From contig CAYOPZ010000011.1 in the NCBI GenBank assembly GCA_964406005.1, positions 1 to 64,000 of the forward strand: 64,000 nt of DNA. Direction: 5' to 3'. The DNA comes from CAYOPZ01 sp964406005. GTDB lineage: Bacteria; Bacteroidota; Bacteroidia; Bacteroidales; SM23-62. A program made the translations under genes and the position numbers. Positions 1-8,481 of this stretch are shown in pieces. Under the pieces are notes generated by a model. That model searched no databases. It was not told the DNA's origin and worked only from the letters and a program-made list of their open reading frames with translations. The number at the start of each line of letters is the position of its first letter. Position 1 is the stretch's first letter.

Positions 1-14
1 TTTTTAATTTTTAC

Positions 15-485
15 CTACACCAATGAAAAATGCAGGGTCACACCCATGCTCAAACAGCGTGTATTGTAAAGCTGGTTTATCTGAAATGATGGAGTTATTC
101 TCAGAGATCCGGATACCGGACCGGTATGACCGGGTATATTCCGCAGCGAGGATCTTCGGACAGCCCCGGTCATAAAGACAGGGATACCGATGCAGTCCAG
201 GATAATCCCGCCTGCCAAACCAAAGCCTCCGATAAATATTGTACCTACAATATCCATCGATTCATCATTTATAGCAAGAACCCCGGCAATGATACCGGTG
301 GTTCCAATGGCGGTTGTTATGCCTCCTGTTCGAATGAGTTTTGTTGACTTATTCCAGAGACATACGTATTGGTCTTCAGTACAATTATTTATGTCAGTTA
401 CACTACATTTTCTTTGGTACCACTGTGCATCAATGATATTTAAAGAAAACAAGATGACAAGAAGAATTAATACATTCCTTTTCAT
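15..485 (-). CDS. small secreted or envelope protein of unknown function
   Basis: A 156-residue protein if started at the ATG at 485; an upstream in-frame start at 527 would place 14 residues in front of the signal peptide, so I prefer 485. Residues 1-20 form a signal peptide (MKRN then a hydrophobic core ending IIDAQ). After it come three Cys in a short soluble part (QRKC, NNC, YVCLW), then two Gly/Ile-rich hydrophobic stretches at about 54-73 and 77-107, and a beta-like tail ending in HFSLV. I do not recognise a named family. It reads as an inner-membrane or periplasmic accessory protein. It stands alone, with pyrD in the same orientation about 150 bp upstream. Confidence 0.6.
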   Translation of the reverse strand: MKRNVLILLVILFSLNIIDAQWYQRKCSVTDINNCTEDQYVCLWNKSTKLIRTGGITTAIGTTGIIAGVLAINDESMDIVGTIFIGGFGLAGGIILDCIGIPVFMTGAVRRSSLRNIPGHTGPVSGSLRITPSFQINQLYNTRCLSMGVTLHFSLV

Positions 486-633
486 GGAATACAGGTTTAG
501 GGTGAGACTGTCAAACAACCATGACAATTGAGATATATTAAATTTAGAAAATAGTCACTGGAATGTCAAGGACAAAGACATAACAGGAATTTCAGGAACA
601 CCCCTGCCTTCTTCTTCTTTAACGAGGTTTTTT

Positions 634-1680
634 TTACAGCCTGTCGCGGGCATGCTGCAGCAGAGCCCGGTTGATCCTCTTTACGAGGGCGGGGCCTTCA
701 TAGATAAATCCTGTATAAACCTGGACAAGAGTGGCTCCGGCCTCGATCTTGCTGAGGGCGTCGGCGGGACTCATAATTCCGCCCGAGCCTATGATGGGAA
801 GCTGCCCCCCGGTTTTATCGTGAATGTAGCGGATGATCTCCGTGGACCTTTCCCGGAGGGGCTTTCCGCTGAGACCCCCGGAACCGATTTCCTCCACCCG
901 CTCAGTACTTGTATTCAACCCGTTCCGCGTGATCGTGGTATTTGTAGCTACGATACCGTCGATACCGTTTTCCCGGATCAGGTCCAGGACATCATCTATC
1001 TGTCTGAAGTTCAGATCGGGCGATATTTTAACAAGGATGGGTTTTCTGATCTCCCGGCTTGAACGTATATGTGTCAGCCGCGCCAGGATGACGGCCAGTT
1101 GTTCACGATCCTGAAGATGCCCCAGGTCGTTAATATTCGGGCAGCTTACATTTACCACAAGGTAATCGACAACATCGTAAAGCGAGGTAAAACATGAGGC
1201 ATAGTCTTCTGCTGCATCCTCATTCGGTGTCTCTGTGTTCTTCCCGATATTGCCGCCGATGATTATCCGTGTCCGCCGCCTGGCCAGCCGCCTGGCAACC
1301 TTAACGGCTCCGATGTTGTTAAATCCCATCCTGTTAATCAGGGCACTGTCCCCGGTCAGCCTGAAGGACCTGGGCTTTGGATTTCCCGCCTGACCCACAG
1401 GCGTGACGGTTCCCACCTCAATAAATGAAAATCCGAATGCCGAAAAGGGGTTGAAAAAAGCGGCGTTTTTATCAAATCCAGCTGCCAGACCGACCGGGTT
1501 TACGAATTTTAATCTGAAAACCTCACGCTGCAGACGCGGGTCCTTCTGCGAATACAATGCCTTAAACAGGTATTTGACCCCGGGAATGACAAACGCTGCC
1601 TTTATAAGGGCAACGACAATTTTGTGCACGCTTTCAGGGTTGAACAGGAACAGGATCGGCCGCAGGATTCCCTTATACAT
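634..1680 (-). CDS. pyrD: dihydroorotate dehydrogenase, class 2-type (PyrD)
   Basis: Oxidises dihydroorotate to orotate in pyrimidine synthesis, passing electrons through FMN to menaquinone at the inner membrane. The 348-residue length, the amphipathic N-terminal extension (residues 1-45), FNPVGLAAGFDKN-type motif near 60-72, the GTVTP and NRMGFNN motifs (about 90-122) and the glycine-rich FMN phosphate site near the C-terminus (IGSGGI) are those of membrane-bound class 2 enzymes. Odd: the catalytic base position reads NVSCPN with Cys180, whereas class 2 enzymes usually have Ser there and class 1 enzymes Cys. It is a single gene with no pyrK neighbour. Confidence 0.93.
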   Translation of the reverse strand: MYKGILRPILFLFNPESVHKIVVALIKAAFVIPGVKYLFKALYSQKDPRLQREVFRLKFVNPVGLAAGFDKNAAFFNPFSAFGFSFIEVGTVTPVGQAGNPKPRSFRLTGDSALINRMGFNNIGAVKVARRLARRRTRIIIGGNIGKNTETPNEDAAEDYASCFTSLYDVVDYLVVNVSCPNINDLGHLQDREQLAVILARLTHIRSSREIRKPILVKISPDLNFRQIDDVLDLIRENGIDGIVATNTTITRNGLNTSTERVEEIGSGGLSGKPLRERSTEIIRYIHDKTGGQLPIIGSGGIMSPADALSKIEAGATLVQVYTGFIYEGPALVKRINRALLQHARDRL

Positions 1681-1728
1681 AAGGAAAATTTTGACAAATA
1701 TAGGAAAAAGCGGCGATGCCGATAGGAA

Positions 1729-2145
1729 CTATGGTTCCGTCAGGTATTCACGAAAGGTCTTATCAGAGTAAAAAACGACGATCCGCTCAATTTCCTTGCC
1801 GGTTTCGGCCTTTTCTTCAGGTTCAGGCAAGGGAGGACGCGATGATTCGGGCTTGTGGGGTTCATTCGCCCTGCGCTCGACTCCTGTCTGTTCGAATTCC
1901 GGTAATACGGCTTCCTGGATGCCCGGAGCATGCGATTTGCCGTACATATCACCGGATCCACGCATGAGCCATTCGGCATTGATCCCGGGAAATGCATCAA
2001 GGATCTTCATTATGAAATCGAATCCCGGTTTATTCCTCCCTGAAATCACGTGGGACACACTTGATCTCTGTACGCCGATTTTATCAGCGAACTGTGAAGA
2101 ACTGAGGTTTTCTTTCTTTAATATTTCCTTTATCTGATCCTTCAT
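1729..2145 (-). CDS. XRE-family helix-turn-helix regulator
   Basis: A 138-residue protein. Residues 1-60 are a Cro/CI-type helix-turn-helix (KENLSSSQFADKIGVQRSSVSHVISGRNKP), followed by an INAEWLMRGSGDMY stretch common in Bacteroidota members of this group. Residues 70-115 are Pro/Glu-rich and probably a flexible linker; the tail IERIVVFYSDKTFREYLTEP may be an interaction element. The start at 2145 (ATG) gives the usual MKDQIKEIL opening; a longer frame to 2205 begins at a weak codon. Just upstream lie three ACA-N2-TGT palindromes, so autoregulation is plausible. Targets unknown. Confidence 0.82.
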   Translation of the reverse strand: MKDQIKEILKKENLSSSQFADKIGVQRSSVSHVISGRNKPGFDFIMKILDAFPGINAEWLMRGSGDMYGKSHAPGIQEAVLPEFEQTGVERRANEPHKPESSRPPLPEPEEKAETGKEIERIVVFYSDKTFREYLTEP

Positions 2146-2207
2146 CAGTAATTCACAAATGTAATACAAATTATTGTTACATGTGTGAAATATTTGGATT
2201 CTCAATA

Positions 2208-2223
2208 TTTTACATTTGTAAAA
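2208..2223. promoter_or_regulatory. palindromic operator candidate (copy of ACA-N2-TGT motif)
   Basis: TTTTACA-TT-TGTAAAA is a 7+2+7 palindrome. The same ACA-N2-TGT core occurs at 2155-2162, 2179-2186, 2212-2219 (this site), 2467-2474, 2611-2618 and 2654-2661. Two copies lie within 45 bp of the XRE start codon and this one lies about 65 bp upstream of it. Inferred binding protein: the XRE regulator at 1729-2145. Confidence 0.45.
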
Positions 2224-2605
2224 TTCACAAGCTGCTTTCTCTTTACCTCCCCGATTTCCAGCAATGGCTAAGAAAGAATGTCATGACACAGGATATTGCA
2301 GTATATATAATCCATTCGTGTTAAAATACGGAATCCGGACAAGTTTGTCACAGGCTTAAAAAAAGGATAAGTGCAGTTTATTAATCAAAACTTGAGATAA
2401 ATATTATTAATACCTGGTTATCAATATATTAAATTACAGATTTATTTGAAACATCAAGAATAATTAACATTTGTAACCGAAATCTTCTTAAAAATAGATA
2501 ATTAATTAATTTATCTGTCTGGTTATTAGAATAATATATAAGTAATATAATTTGATATGTTTGTGTACTAAAATAGTTTAAAACGATTCCATTAAAAGAT
2601 AAGAA

Positions 2606-2623
2606 AGTATACAAATGTATACT
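2606..2623. promoter_or_regulatory. palindromic operator candidate, second strong copy
   Basis: AGTATACA-AA-TGTATACT is an 8+2+8 inverted repeat sharing the ACA-N2-TGT core with 2208-2223. A shorter copy TACAATTGTA follows at 2653-2662. Both lie 120-180 bp upstream of the symporter gene. Confidence 0.4.
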
Positions 2624-2723
2624 AATTTACATGACATCCTGTCTGCATTTGTTACAATTGTACAAAGAACTTTTATCAGTGAGATACAATCGAAAGAATT
2701 CATTTACGGCATGTTTATAACGA

Positions 2724-2758
2724 TATTGTAAATGCACATTCCGATTTTGTTACTTTTG
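2724..2758 (+). promoter_or_regulatory. candidate Bacteroidota promoter for the symporter
   Basis: TACTTTTG at 2751-2758 matches the Bacteroidota -7 element TAnnTTTG, and TATTG at 2724-2728 is a rough -33 element 22 nt upstream. It would start transcription near 2765, about 20 nt before the ATG at 2786. Confidence 0.4.
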
Positions 2759-2785
2759 TAGCCTGAATAACTTTCAAACGCTGCT

Positions 2786-4198
2786 ATGAAAAGAATTCCG
2801 CTTCACTGGCAGATATTAATTGCACTCATTCTTGCTGTCATTTTTGGTATTGCCTACCCTACTTCTTATAAAATCAGAGAGAAATCGCTGGTAAAGCTGT
2901 CAAGGGAAAGTATTGAAGTTGATGTATATGAAAAGATTAAGGCATTGGAAGGGATTGAATTTTCAAGGTATGCTGATTTTCTTGAAACGATGAAAGGAAT
3001 GCTTTCAGATAAGCAGCTGAAGGATTATGAGGAAAGCATTAGTGAAGCCACATATTACAACGATCCGGTGAAAGCCGTAAGCTGGATGGGCGAGGTTTTT
3101 CTCAGAGCCCTGCGAATGTTGATAATACCACTGATTCTTAGTTCATTGATAAGCGGAGTTACAAATATAGGCAAGAGTGGAAACCTGGGAAGGCTGGGAC
3201 TGAAAACAATATCTTATTATATAGTAACCAGCACATTTGCAATCATAACAGGTTTGCTGCTTGTCAATATAATACGGCCTGGTGTGGGCGCGGACCTGAA
3301 TTTCAGCCAGACGGTGGAAGGACTGGTGGACAGGCACCAGGGCCTCGGTAAGACCTTGATAGAAATCGTACCTGACAATATTTTCGAAGCCTTCAGCAGC
3401 GGATCCATGCTTTCCATTATTTTCTTCGCCATTATTTTCGGCTTTTTTATAACGCGGCTGAAAAATCCTCACCGGGACTTACTGTCCAGGGCTTTTACTG
3501 CCATCTTCGAGGTGATGATGCAGATCACCCTGTTTGTCATAAAATTCACTCCCCTGGGTATTTTCGGGATTGTCGTAAAGGTAGTGGCCGACCAGGATGA
3601 CCTGGCCGGCCTGGTTACCCGGATGGGATTGTATATGAGCACGGTGATTCTTGCCCTTCTCGTCCATTTTTTCATCACCCTGCCCCTGATTGTAAAATTC
3701 ATCGGAAAAGCACGGCCTTTCAGGCATTTGAAATTTATGTCCACTCCCCTTCTTACCGCTTTTTCCACTTCATCTTCAGGGGCCACCCTTCCCCTGACCA
3801 TTGAAGCCGTGGAAAGAAATTCCGGGGTTTCCAACAAGATAAGCAGCTTTTCCCTTCCCCTGGGCGCAACCATTAATATGGATGGTACTGCTCTCTATGA
3901 ATGCGTGGCTGCCATGTTCATTGCCCAGGCATACGGAGTGCCTATGTCGGTACTTCAACAGGCGATTATCGTCATTACTGCCCTGCTGGCATCAATCGGT
4001 GCAGCAGCAATACCTATGGCGGGCCTGGTCATGATCACCGTAATCCTGACGGCTGTCGGGCTGCCCCTGGAAGGAGTAGGACTCATCCTTGCGGTTGACA
4101 GGATACTGGACATGTTCCGTACTGCCACAAATGTCTGGAGCGACTCCTGCGGGGCCGTGGTTATTGCAAAATCCGAAGGAGAAGAATTGTACGTGTAA
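2786..4198 (+). CDS. dicarboxylate/amino acid:cation symporter (DAACS, GltP-like)
   Basis: Inner-membrane Na+ or H+-coupled carrier for glutamate, aspartate or C4-dicarboxylates. Family signatures are all present: serine-rich hairpin TAFSTSSSGATLP, the LGATINMDGTALY motif, and the last-helix motif DMFRTATNVWSDSCG, whose Asp and Arg match the residues that bind the amino and side-chain carboxylate groups in GltPh. At 470 residues it is longer than usual. The excess is a charged loop at about 25-100 between the first and second membrane segments. It stands 117 bp before the fermentation operon and could feed it with glutamate or fumarate, but a shared transcript is not shown. Confidence 0.9.
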   Translation: MKRIPLHWQILIALILAVIFGIAYPTSYKIREKSLVKLSRESIEVDVYEKIKALEGIEFSRYADFLETMKGMLSDKQLKDYEESISEATYYNDPVKAVSWMGEVFLRALRMLIIPLILSSLISGVTNIGKSGNLGRLGLKTISYYIVTSTFAIITGLLLVNIIRPGVGADLNFSQTVEGLVDRHQGLGKTLIEIVPDNIFEAFSSGSMLSIIFFAIIFGFFITRLKNPHRDLLSRAFTAIFEVMMQITLFVIKFTPLGIFGIVVKVVADQDDLAGLVTRMGLYMSTVILALLVHFFITLPLIVKFIGKARPFRHLKFMSTPLLTAFSTSSSGATLPLTIEAVERNSGVSNKISSFSLPLGATINMDGTALYECVAAMFIAQAYGVPMSVLQQAIIVITALLASIGAAAIPMAGLVMITVILTAVGLPLEGVGLILAVDRILDMFRTATNVWSDSCGAVVIAKSEGEELYV

Positions 4199-4221
4199 GA
4201 CAGCCACCGGACGGAGCGGAC

Positions 4222-4235
4222 ATGATTTAAATCAT
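4222..4235. promoter_or_regulatory. 14-bp perfect palindrome, CRP/FNR-type operator candidate
   Basis: ATGATTTAAATCAT lies in the 117-bp gap before pta. Compared with the FNR box TTGAT-N4-ATCAA it differs at the two outer positions only. A CRP/FNR-family regulator controlling a fermentation operon would be sensible; the regulator is not in this window. Confidence 0.4.
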
Positions 4236-4315
4236 AAATTCTTCGGATTGAAATATCAATTATAATGGTTAATTTTATAAACCCATAAATTGACATTATA
4301 AATATCTGTATTTCA

Positions 4316-5317
4316 ATGAATTTACTGGAAGAAATCAAATCAAAGGCAAGGTCGCTCAACAGGAGGATTGTATTGCCGGAAGGACTCGAAGAAAGGACCC
4401 TGAAAGCGGCGGATGAGGTCCTCCGCGATAAAATCGCACGGCTCACCCTGCTCGGGGATCCGAAGCGGATCATGGAGGTAGCCCTGAAACAAGGCCTGGA
4501 GAACATTCATGAGGCGGAAATCATCAATCCGGAAAGCCATGAGAAGAAAAGCCATTATATAAAGATGATGGTAGAATTGAGAAAACACAAAGGTCTTACA
4601 GAGGAAGAAGCAGACCGCCTTATTGAAGATCCGCTTTACCTGGGAACGCTCATGATTAAGAACGGGGATGCCGACGGCGAGGTTGCCGGCGCGATGAATG
4701 CTACGGGAAATGTGCTGAGACCGGCATTCCAGTTTGTCAAAACCTTACCCGGGATAAGCGTAGTATCCGGGGCTTTCCTGATGATCATGAAGGACAGGGA
4801 ATTCGGGGAGGATGGCATCCTTGTGTTTGCGGATTGTGCCGTTCATCCGGATCCCGACGAAAAGGAACTGGCGGAGATAGCCGTTGCCACAGCCGCTACA
4901 ACCAGAGCAATTGCCGGATTCGAACCAAGGATTGCAATGTTGTCCTTTTCCACAAAAGGCAGTGCAAAACACGAGATGGTTGACAGGGTGGTAAATGCAA
5001 CCAGAATCGCAAAGGAGATGGAGCCGGGACTGCAGATTGACGGAGAACTTCAGGCAGATGCGGCGATCATCGGGGCCATAGGAAAAAAGAAAGCACCCGG
5101 CAGCGACATCGCAGGAAATGCCAATGTGCTTATCTTTCCTACGCTGGATGCAGGCAATATCGCCTATAAGCTGGTCCAGCGGCTTGCGCATGCCCAGGCC
5201 GTGGGACCTGTATTGCAGGGGATGGCAGCACCCATTAATGATCTTTCAAGGGGATGCTCGGTTAGTGATATAGTGAACATGGTGGCCATTACGGCAAACC
5301 AGGCGGCAGGAGCATAA
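4316..5317 (+). CDS. pta: phosphate acetyltransferase
   Basis: Converts acetyl-CoA and phosphate to acetyl phosphate, the substrate of AckA encoded 1 kb downstream. The 333-residue single-domain form resembles the short Pta of Bacillus rather than the long enterobacterial one. Visible signatures: RIVLPEG at the N-terminus, GDADGEVAGAMNATGNVLRPAFQ (about 117-140), FADCAVHPDP, MLSFSTKGSA and the GELQADAAI region, with a final TLDAGNIAYKLVQRL. First gene of the operon pta-hbd-ackA-ptb-buk, with 28 bp to the next gene. Confidence 0.93.
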   Translation: MNLLEEIKSKARSLNRRIVLPEGLEERTLKAADEVLRDKIARLTLLGDPKRIMEVALKQGLENIHEAEIINPESHEKKSHYIKMMVELRKHKGLTEEEADRLIEDPLYLGTLMIKNGDADGEVAGAMNATGNVLRPAFQFVKTLPGISVVSGAFLMIMKDREFGEDGILVFADCAVHPDPDEKELAEIAVATAATTRAIAGFEPRIAMLSFSTKGSAKHEMVDRVVNATRIAKEMEPGLQIDGELQADAAIIGAIGKKKAPGSDIAGNANVLIFPTLDAGNIAYKLVQRLAHAQAVGPVLQGMAAPINDLSRGCSVSDIVNMVAITANQAAGA

Positions 5318-5345
5318 ATCGTATTCAACTTAAAAATCAAATAAA

Positions 5346-6314
5346 ATGACCGAAACATTGCAGGATTACAGCCTGCAGAAAAAGATCAAAAGGGGTAAAA
5401 GAGGGGCAATCCAGAAAGTGGGGCTGGTAGGTTGCGGTACCATGGGACAGGAAATTGTCCGCCTGATGAGCGAGCATGGCCTTGAAGTGACATTCATTGA
5501 CCTGACACGGGAACTCATCGAATCAATCATGATCTCCATCGGGGAATCACTCGATGAGATCATCGATAAATGGGGCATGACGGAAAGCGATAAAAGGGCC
5601 ATACTTTCGCGCATACAGGGTTCCACCGATTATAATGATATCGGCGATTGCGATTTTGTGATCGAATCGATCAACACAAAACAGAGGGGCACATCCCTCG
5701 AAACAAGGCGAAACGTATTCCGTAAGATCGAAGAGGTTGTAAGGCCGGATGTCATAATCGCTTCAAACAATGCCACGCTTCTTATCTCCGACCTGGCCGC
5801 CGTGCTGAAACATCCTGAAAGAGCGGTGGGATTCAATTTTATTCAGCCCGCATCAAGGGTCAGGATCGTCGAGGTTATCCGCGGGATCGAAACCAGTGAC
5901 ATCGCCTACGATTCTTCAGTGCGTTTTATCAAGATGCTGGACAAGAGGCCCATTACGCTGAATGAATCCCTCGGCAATGTTAGTACACGCCTTATAGTGA
6001 CACTGATCAACGAAGCCTGTGAGATCCTGATGGAAGGAGTGGCTTCTGTCCCGCTGATTGACAAGACCATGAAACTGGGATACGGATTGCAGCACGGACC
6101 TTTTGAACTGGCTGACAGGGTGGGCGTGGACAAGGTGCAGAAATGGATGGACAACCTGTATTATGAATACGGTCTTCAAAAATTCAAGGCCTCTCCCATC
6201 ATTAAAAGAATGGTGAGGGCAAATTATCATGGAAGGAAGGTGGGAAAAGGTTTCTACAAGTATGAAAACGGGAAAATCATCAGCCATGCCATTTCTGCTG
6301 TTGAATTCAAATAA
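5346..6314 (+). CDS. 3-hydroxyacyl-CoA dehydrogenase-like protein lacking the catalytic His
   Basis: Two-domain fold of the 3-hydroxybutyryl-CoA dehydrogenase family: Rossmann NAD site VGLVGCGTMG (25-34), acidic strand end FIDL (50-53), DCDFVIESI (101-109), and an all-helical C-terminal domain with the LGYGLQHGPFELADRVG-type motif. The expected active-site stretch GMHFFNP is here GFNFIQP (162-168), so the catalytic His is Asn164 and the substrate-binding Asn is Gln167; the partner Glu is kept (VEVI, Glu176). An extra Lys-rich N-terminus of about 22 residues precedes the Rossmann fold. Its place between pta and ackA, with ptb and buk beyond, suggests a role in butyrate-type metabolism, but normal dehydrogenase activity is doubtful. 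Confidence 0.8.
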   Translation: MTETLQDYSLQKKIKRGKRGAIQKVGLVGCGTMGQEIVRLMSEHGLEVTFIDLTRELIESIMISIGESLDEIIDKWGMTESDKRAILSRIQGSTDYNDIGDCDFVIESINTKQRGTSLETRRNVFRKIEEVVRPDVIIASNNATLLISDLAAVLKHPERAVGFNFIQPASRVRIVEVIRGIETSDIAYDSSVRFIKMLDKRPITLNESLGNVSTRLIVTLINEACEILMEGVASVPLIDKTMKLGYGLQHGPFELADRVGVDKVQKWMDNLYYEYGLQKFKASPIIKRMVRANYHGRKVGKGFYKYENGKIISHAISAVEFK

Positions 6315-6337
6315 TTCACCGATCAAAGACGAGAAAG

Positions 6338-7546
6338 ATGAAAATCATAGTAATAAACTGCGGCAGCTCATCCATCAAATACCAGTTGTTCGATATGGAC
6401 ACCAAGCGTGTAATAGCACGCGGGATCGCAGATAAAATCGGTTTGCATGGCTCCTACATCAAGCATGAAAGATGCGGTCTTGACGAGGTCACACTGGAAG
6501 GAGAAATCGTCGATCATCAGTCAGGCATAGCATATATGCTCGGCATCATTACCAGTGAAAGGCGGGGCAGCCTGAAAAGTTACGGTGAGATTGATGCAGT
6601 CGGGCACAGGGTTGTGCACGGAGGGGAAAAATTCCACTCCTCTGTACTGATCACAGAGGATGTGATCAAAGGCATTGAGGATTGTTTGGACCTGGCCCCC
6701 CTTCACAATCCCCCGAACCTGAAAGGGATCAATGCCATGAATACCCTGCTGCCGGATGTTCCCATGGTGGCAACATTTGATACTGCCTTCCATCAGACGA
6801 TGCCGCCCCATTCCTATATGTATGCCATTCCTTACTCGCTTTATTCGAAACATGCCGTGCGCAGGTACGGCTTTCACGGATCAAGTCACAGATATGTTTC
6901 GCAAAGAGCGGCTGAGCTTCTCGGCAGGAAACCGGAAGACCTTAAAATGATCACCTGCCACCTTGGTAACGGTGCATCAATCACGGCCATCGACAAAGGA
7001 AAATCCGTCGATACTTCCATGGGACTGACCCCCGTTGAAGGTTTGATGATGGGAACCCGTACCGGAGATCTGGACATAGGGGCGGTGATCTATATAATGC
7101 AGAGGGAGGATATCAACCGGCAAACTGTGAATACCCTGATCAACAAGCACAGTGGTATGCTCGGGGTAACGGGCATATCTTCCGATATGAGAGAAGTCGG
7201 GAAGGCTGCCAAAAACGGCAATGAAAGAGCCATACTGGGGCTGGATATGTATCATTACAGGGTGAAAAAGTACATTGGTGCGTATGCAGCTGCGCTGGAA
7301 GGTCCGGATGCCATTGTTTTTACCGGGGGAATCGGGGAAAATGCACACGAAACCAGGAAGGCGATCTGTACGGGTCTTGAATTCATGGGTATTGAGATCG
7401 ATCAGGATAAAAACAAGGGCATCAGAGGGAATGAAGCCTTTTTCAGCAAAGCGTCCTCAAAGGTACAGCTCATGGTTATACCCACGAACGAAGAACTCGT
7501 TATAGCAGAAGATACCCTTCGCATTGTTCAGGACATAAGTAAATGA
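6338..7546 (+). CDS. ackA: acetate kinase
   Basis: Makes acetate and ATP from acetyl phosphate in the cytoplasm. 402 residues, the usual length. Family motifs: INCGSSSIKYQLFD at the N-terminus (phosphate-binding loop of the ASKHA fold), GHRVVHGG (about 88-95), FDTAFH, FHGSSHRYVS, THLGNG-like CHLGNGASI, MGTRTGDLDIG and FTGGIGENA. Its stop overlaps the ptb start by 4 nt (ATGA at 7543-7546), which supports translational coupling. Confidence 0.95.
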   Translation: MKIIVINCGSSSIKYQLFDMDTKRVIARGIADKIGLHGSYIKHERCGLDEVTLEGEIVDHQSGIAYMLGIITSERRGSLKSYGEIDAVGHRVVHGGEKFHSSVLITEDVIKGIEDCLDLAPLHNPPNLKGINAMNTLLPDVPMVATFDTAFHQTMPPHSYMYAIPYSLYSKHAVRRYGFHGSSHRYVSQRAAELLGRKPEDLKMITCHLGNGASITAIDKGKSVDTSMGLTPVEGLMMGTRTGDLDIGAVIYIMQREDINRQTVNTLINKHSGMLGVTGISSDMREVGKAAKNGNERAILGLDMYHYRVKKYIGAYAAALEGPDAIVFTGGIGENAHETRKAICTGLEFMGIEIDQDKNKGIRGNEAFFSKASSKVQLMVIPTNEELVIAEDTLRIVQDISK

Positions 7547-8442
7547 TCTACAGACATTTATCTGAAATATACGAAATTGCCAGAAAACGGGACAGGAGAA
7601 AGCTTGTCGTGGCCGCCGCCGAAGACCTGCATGTTCTGCAGGCCGTGCTGAACGCGAGGGACGAAAACATCATCGAACCCGTCCTGGTCGGCAGCTCTGA
7701 AAAAATTCTCGGGTTCGCTCAAAAAGAGGATCTGGACATGGAAAATATTCCTGTCGTAAATGAGAAAGATCCTGCAGCCTCATGCCGGCTTGCGGTTGAA
7801 ATGATCCGGAGCGGAAAAGCCGAAATCCTTATGAAGGGCATGGTTTCCACGGCATCCCTCCTGAAGGCTGTGCTGCATAAAAAAAAGGGATTGCGCAAAA
7901 GCGACCTGCTGAGCCATGCGGCTCTTTTCGAAGTGCCAGGCTACCCGAAACTGATTACGGTTACGGATGCTGCGATGAATGTCAGTCCGGGCACGGAGGA
8001 AAAGCTCAGAATCATAGAGAATGCAATTGAAATCTACCACAGGCTCGGCATAAGGGAACCCAAGGTGGCTGTGCTGGGTCCCCTGGAAACCGTGAATCCG
8101 AAAATACGATCCACTGTGGAAGCGGGTGAGTTGAAACAATTGTACATGGAAGGAAGGATACCGGGATGCATACTGGACGGTCCCCTGGCCATGGACAACG
8201 CGGTTTCTCCCGAGGCAGCCGCGCAAAAAGGCTTAAACGGATCCGTGGCAGGTGATGCGGATATCCTTCTCACACCTGATCTGAGCAGTGGGAATATCCT
8301 GTATAAAACACTGATTTTCATGGCAAACGGAATTTCAGCAGCCATTGTGATGGGAGCAAGTGTACCCATTGTACTGACAAGCCGTGCAGATTCAAAACAG
8401 AGCAAGCTGATGTCCATCGCCCTGGCTGCGGCTCTCAACTGA
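7543..8442 (+). CDS. ptb: phosphate butyryltransferase
   Basis: Exchanges CoA for phosphate on butyryl-CoA or related acyl-CoAs. 299 residues, typical for Ptb and shorter than Pta. Motifs: EILMKGMVSTASLLKAV (about 96-112), LLSHAALFEVPGYPKL, VTDAAMNVSP, and LDGPLAMDNAVS followed by GDADILLTPDLSSGNILYK. It is distinct from the Pta at the head of the operon, so the cell keeps separate routes for acetyl- and butyryl-CoA. Overlaps ackA by 4 nt; buk follows after 39 bp. Confidence 0.92.
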   Translation: MIYRHLSEIYEIARKRDRRKLVVAAAEDLHVLQAVLNARDENIIEPVLVGSSEKILGFAQKEDLDMENIPVVNEKDPAASCRLAVEMIRSGKAEILMKGMVSTASLLKAVLHKKKGLRKSDLLSHAALFEVPGYPKLITVTDAAMNVSPGTEEKLRIIENAIEIYHRLGIREPKVAVLGPLETVNPKIRSTVEAGELKQLYMEGRIPGCILDGPLAMDNAVSPEAAAQKGLNGSVAGDADILLTPDLSSGNILYKTLIFMANGISAAIVMGASVPIVLTSRADSKQSKLMSIALAAALN

Positions 8443-8481
8443 AAGGTGAAGGTCCGGTTTTTCAACTAATCATATATAACT

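Larger units (their letters stand above)
2146..2785. other. AT-rich intergenic regulatory region between divergent genes
   Basis: 640 bp without a credible gene. It separates the XRE regulator (minus) from the symporter (plus). It carries six near-identical ACA-N2-TGT palindromes, a perfect 10-bp palindrome TGTCATGACA at 2279-2288, and a promoter-like pair before the symporter. The one longer open frame (2429-2614 minus) is built of low-complexity AT codons and I do not accept it. Confidence 0.6.

Noticed and set aside
2429..2614. 61-residue minus-strand frame in the AT-rich intergenic region
   Set aside because: Low-complexity Ile/Leu/Asn/Tyr composition expected from AT-rich noncoding DNA; overlaps the palindrome set.
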